A DNA stretch of 64,000 bases from Verrucomicrobiaceae bacterium (lineage in GTDB: Bacteria > Verrucomicrobiota > Verrucomicrobiia > Verrucomicrobiales > Verrucomicrobiaceae): assembly GCA_015075365.1 (NCBI GenBank), contig JABTUN010000001.1:496001-560000 (forward strand). Direction: 5' to 3'. A program made the translations under genes and the position numbers. The notes beneath the pieces were generated by a model, which was given only the letters and a program-made list of their open reading frames with translations, ran no database searches and was not told where the DNA came from. Position 1 is the first letter of the stretch. Every line of letters begins with the position of its first letter. This document shows, one piece after another, positions 63,661-64,000 of this stretch.

Positions 63661-64000
63661 TTAGGCAGCCGCAGCCAAAGGCTCCTCAGTCACCCAGTCG
63701 TAGCCGCGTTCTTCGAGTTCGAGGGAGAGCTCTTTGCCGCCGGTTTTGACGATGCGGCCGTCTTTGAGGACGTGGACGATGTCGGGCTGGATGTAATTGA
63801 GCAGGCGCTGGTAATGGGTGATGACGAGGAAGCCGCGGTTCTCGCTGCGCATGGCGTTCACGCCGCGGGAGACGATCTTGAGGGCGTCGATGTCGAGGCC
63901 GGAGTCGGTTTCGTCGAGGATGGCGTATTTCGGCTCCAGCATCATGAGCTGGAGGATCTCGTTGCGCTTCTTTTCGCCGCCGGAGAAGCCTTCATTCACG
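63661..64000 (-). CDS. sufC: Fe-S assembly ATPase SufC (N-terminus off the window)
   Basis: Only the C-terminal 112 codons are inside the window; the frame is open to the right edge. It has the SufC-type ABC signature [15 protein letters not shown], the Walker [18 protein letters not shown], the H-loop VITHYQRLL and [16 protein letters not shown]. SufC is the ATPase that drives SufBCD. Typical length is about 250, so roughly 140 residues, with Walker A, lie beyond 64000. It is the first suf gene visible in the minus-strand cluster. Confidence 0.95.
   Translation of the reverse strand, partial: VNEGFSGGEKKRNEILQLMMLEPKYAILDETDSGLDIDALKIVSRGVNAMRSENRGFLVITHYQRLLNYIQPDIVHVLKDGRIVKTGGKELSLELEERGYDWVTEEPLAAAA

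Overview
The window looks like a chromosomal segment of a Verrucomicrobiota bacterium, probably Verrucomicrobiaceae or Prosthecobacter-like. This is inferred from gene content. It is GC-rich and crowded with secreted proteins typical of the Planctomycetes-Verrucomicrobia group: a PSD1/DUF1549/DUF1553 cytochrome, an FGly-type sulfatase, PQQ-type beta-propellers, an FG-GAP protein, a glucose/sorbosone dehydrogenase-like protein, a BatA/vWA pair and a triple secretin-like module protein. There is no rRNA, no CRISPR array and no recognisable transposase, integrase or phage gene. Two tRNA genes are present: Thr (TGT) and Val (CAC).

Layout: 1-9 kb carries a WYL-type regulator (cut by the left edge), a vWA protein, an SDR oxidoreductase, a PPC-domain exported protein, an L,D-transpeptidase lipoprotein, an ABC-F ATPase and an ECF sigma/anti-sigma pair. 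9-18 kb carries the triple-module exported protein and then a BatA/vWA cluster invaded by a ParDE-like toxin-antitoxin pair and a GxxExxY gene. 18-31 kb holds the PSD1 cytochrome, a degenerate HNH-like protein, a PagL-like deacylase, an S10 peptidase, a Tat-exported protein, a PQQ propeller, an FG-GAP protein, a TSUP permease and a FAD oxidoreductase. 31-42 kb holds tRNA-Thr, rdgB, a phosphodiester glycosidase lipoprotein, a SulP transporter, rsfS, an FHA protein, riboflavin synthase, a sulfatase, a propeller, a Nudix hydrolase and an epimerase. 42-45 kb is an accessory islet (PH-domain protein, Fic protein with a perfect palindrome at its start, HicA/HicB). 45-57 kb has aconitase, a flavin reductase-like protein, the sugar dehydrogenase-like protein, small membrane proteins, a DUF2071 protein, a glycosyltransferase-hydrolase fusion, an APC permease and an SDR. 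57-64 kb has tRNA-Val, a class III cyclase, an orphan acyl carrier protein, hisI and a sufC-sufB-sufD cluster interrupted by two accessory insertions.

The strongest unusual theme is small accessory modules lodged inside otherwise conserved gene clusters, each with repeat or duplication scars. ParDE sits between a decayed 5' copy and the intact copy of the BatA gene. GxxExxY sits between purine-rich direct repeats. HicBA and a YcxB-like membrane protein split sufCBD, next to short repeats. A 9-bp repeat tract lies in frame inside the PSD1 gene, and a perfect 41-bp palindrome abuts the Fic start codon. No complete new multi-gene system can be demonstrated from sequence alone; these insertion scars and the Fic palindrome are the best leads.
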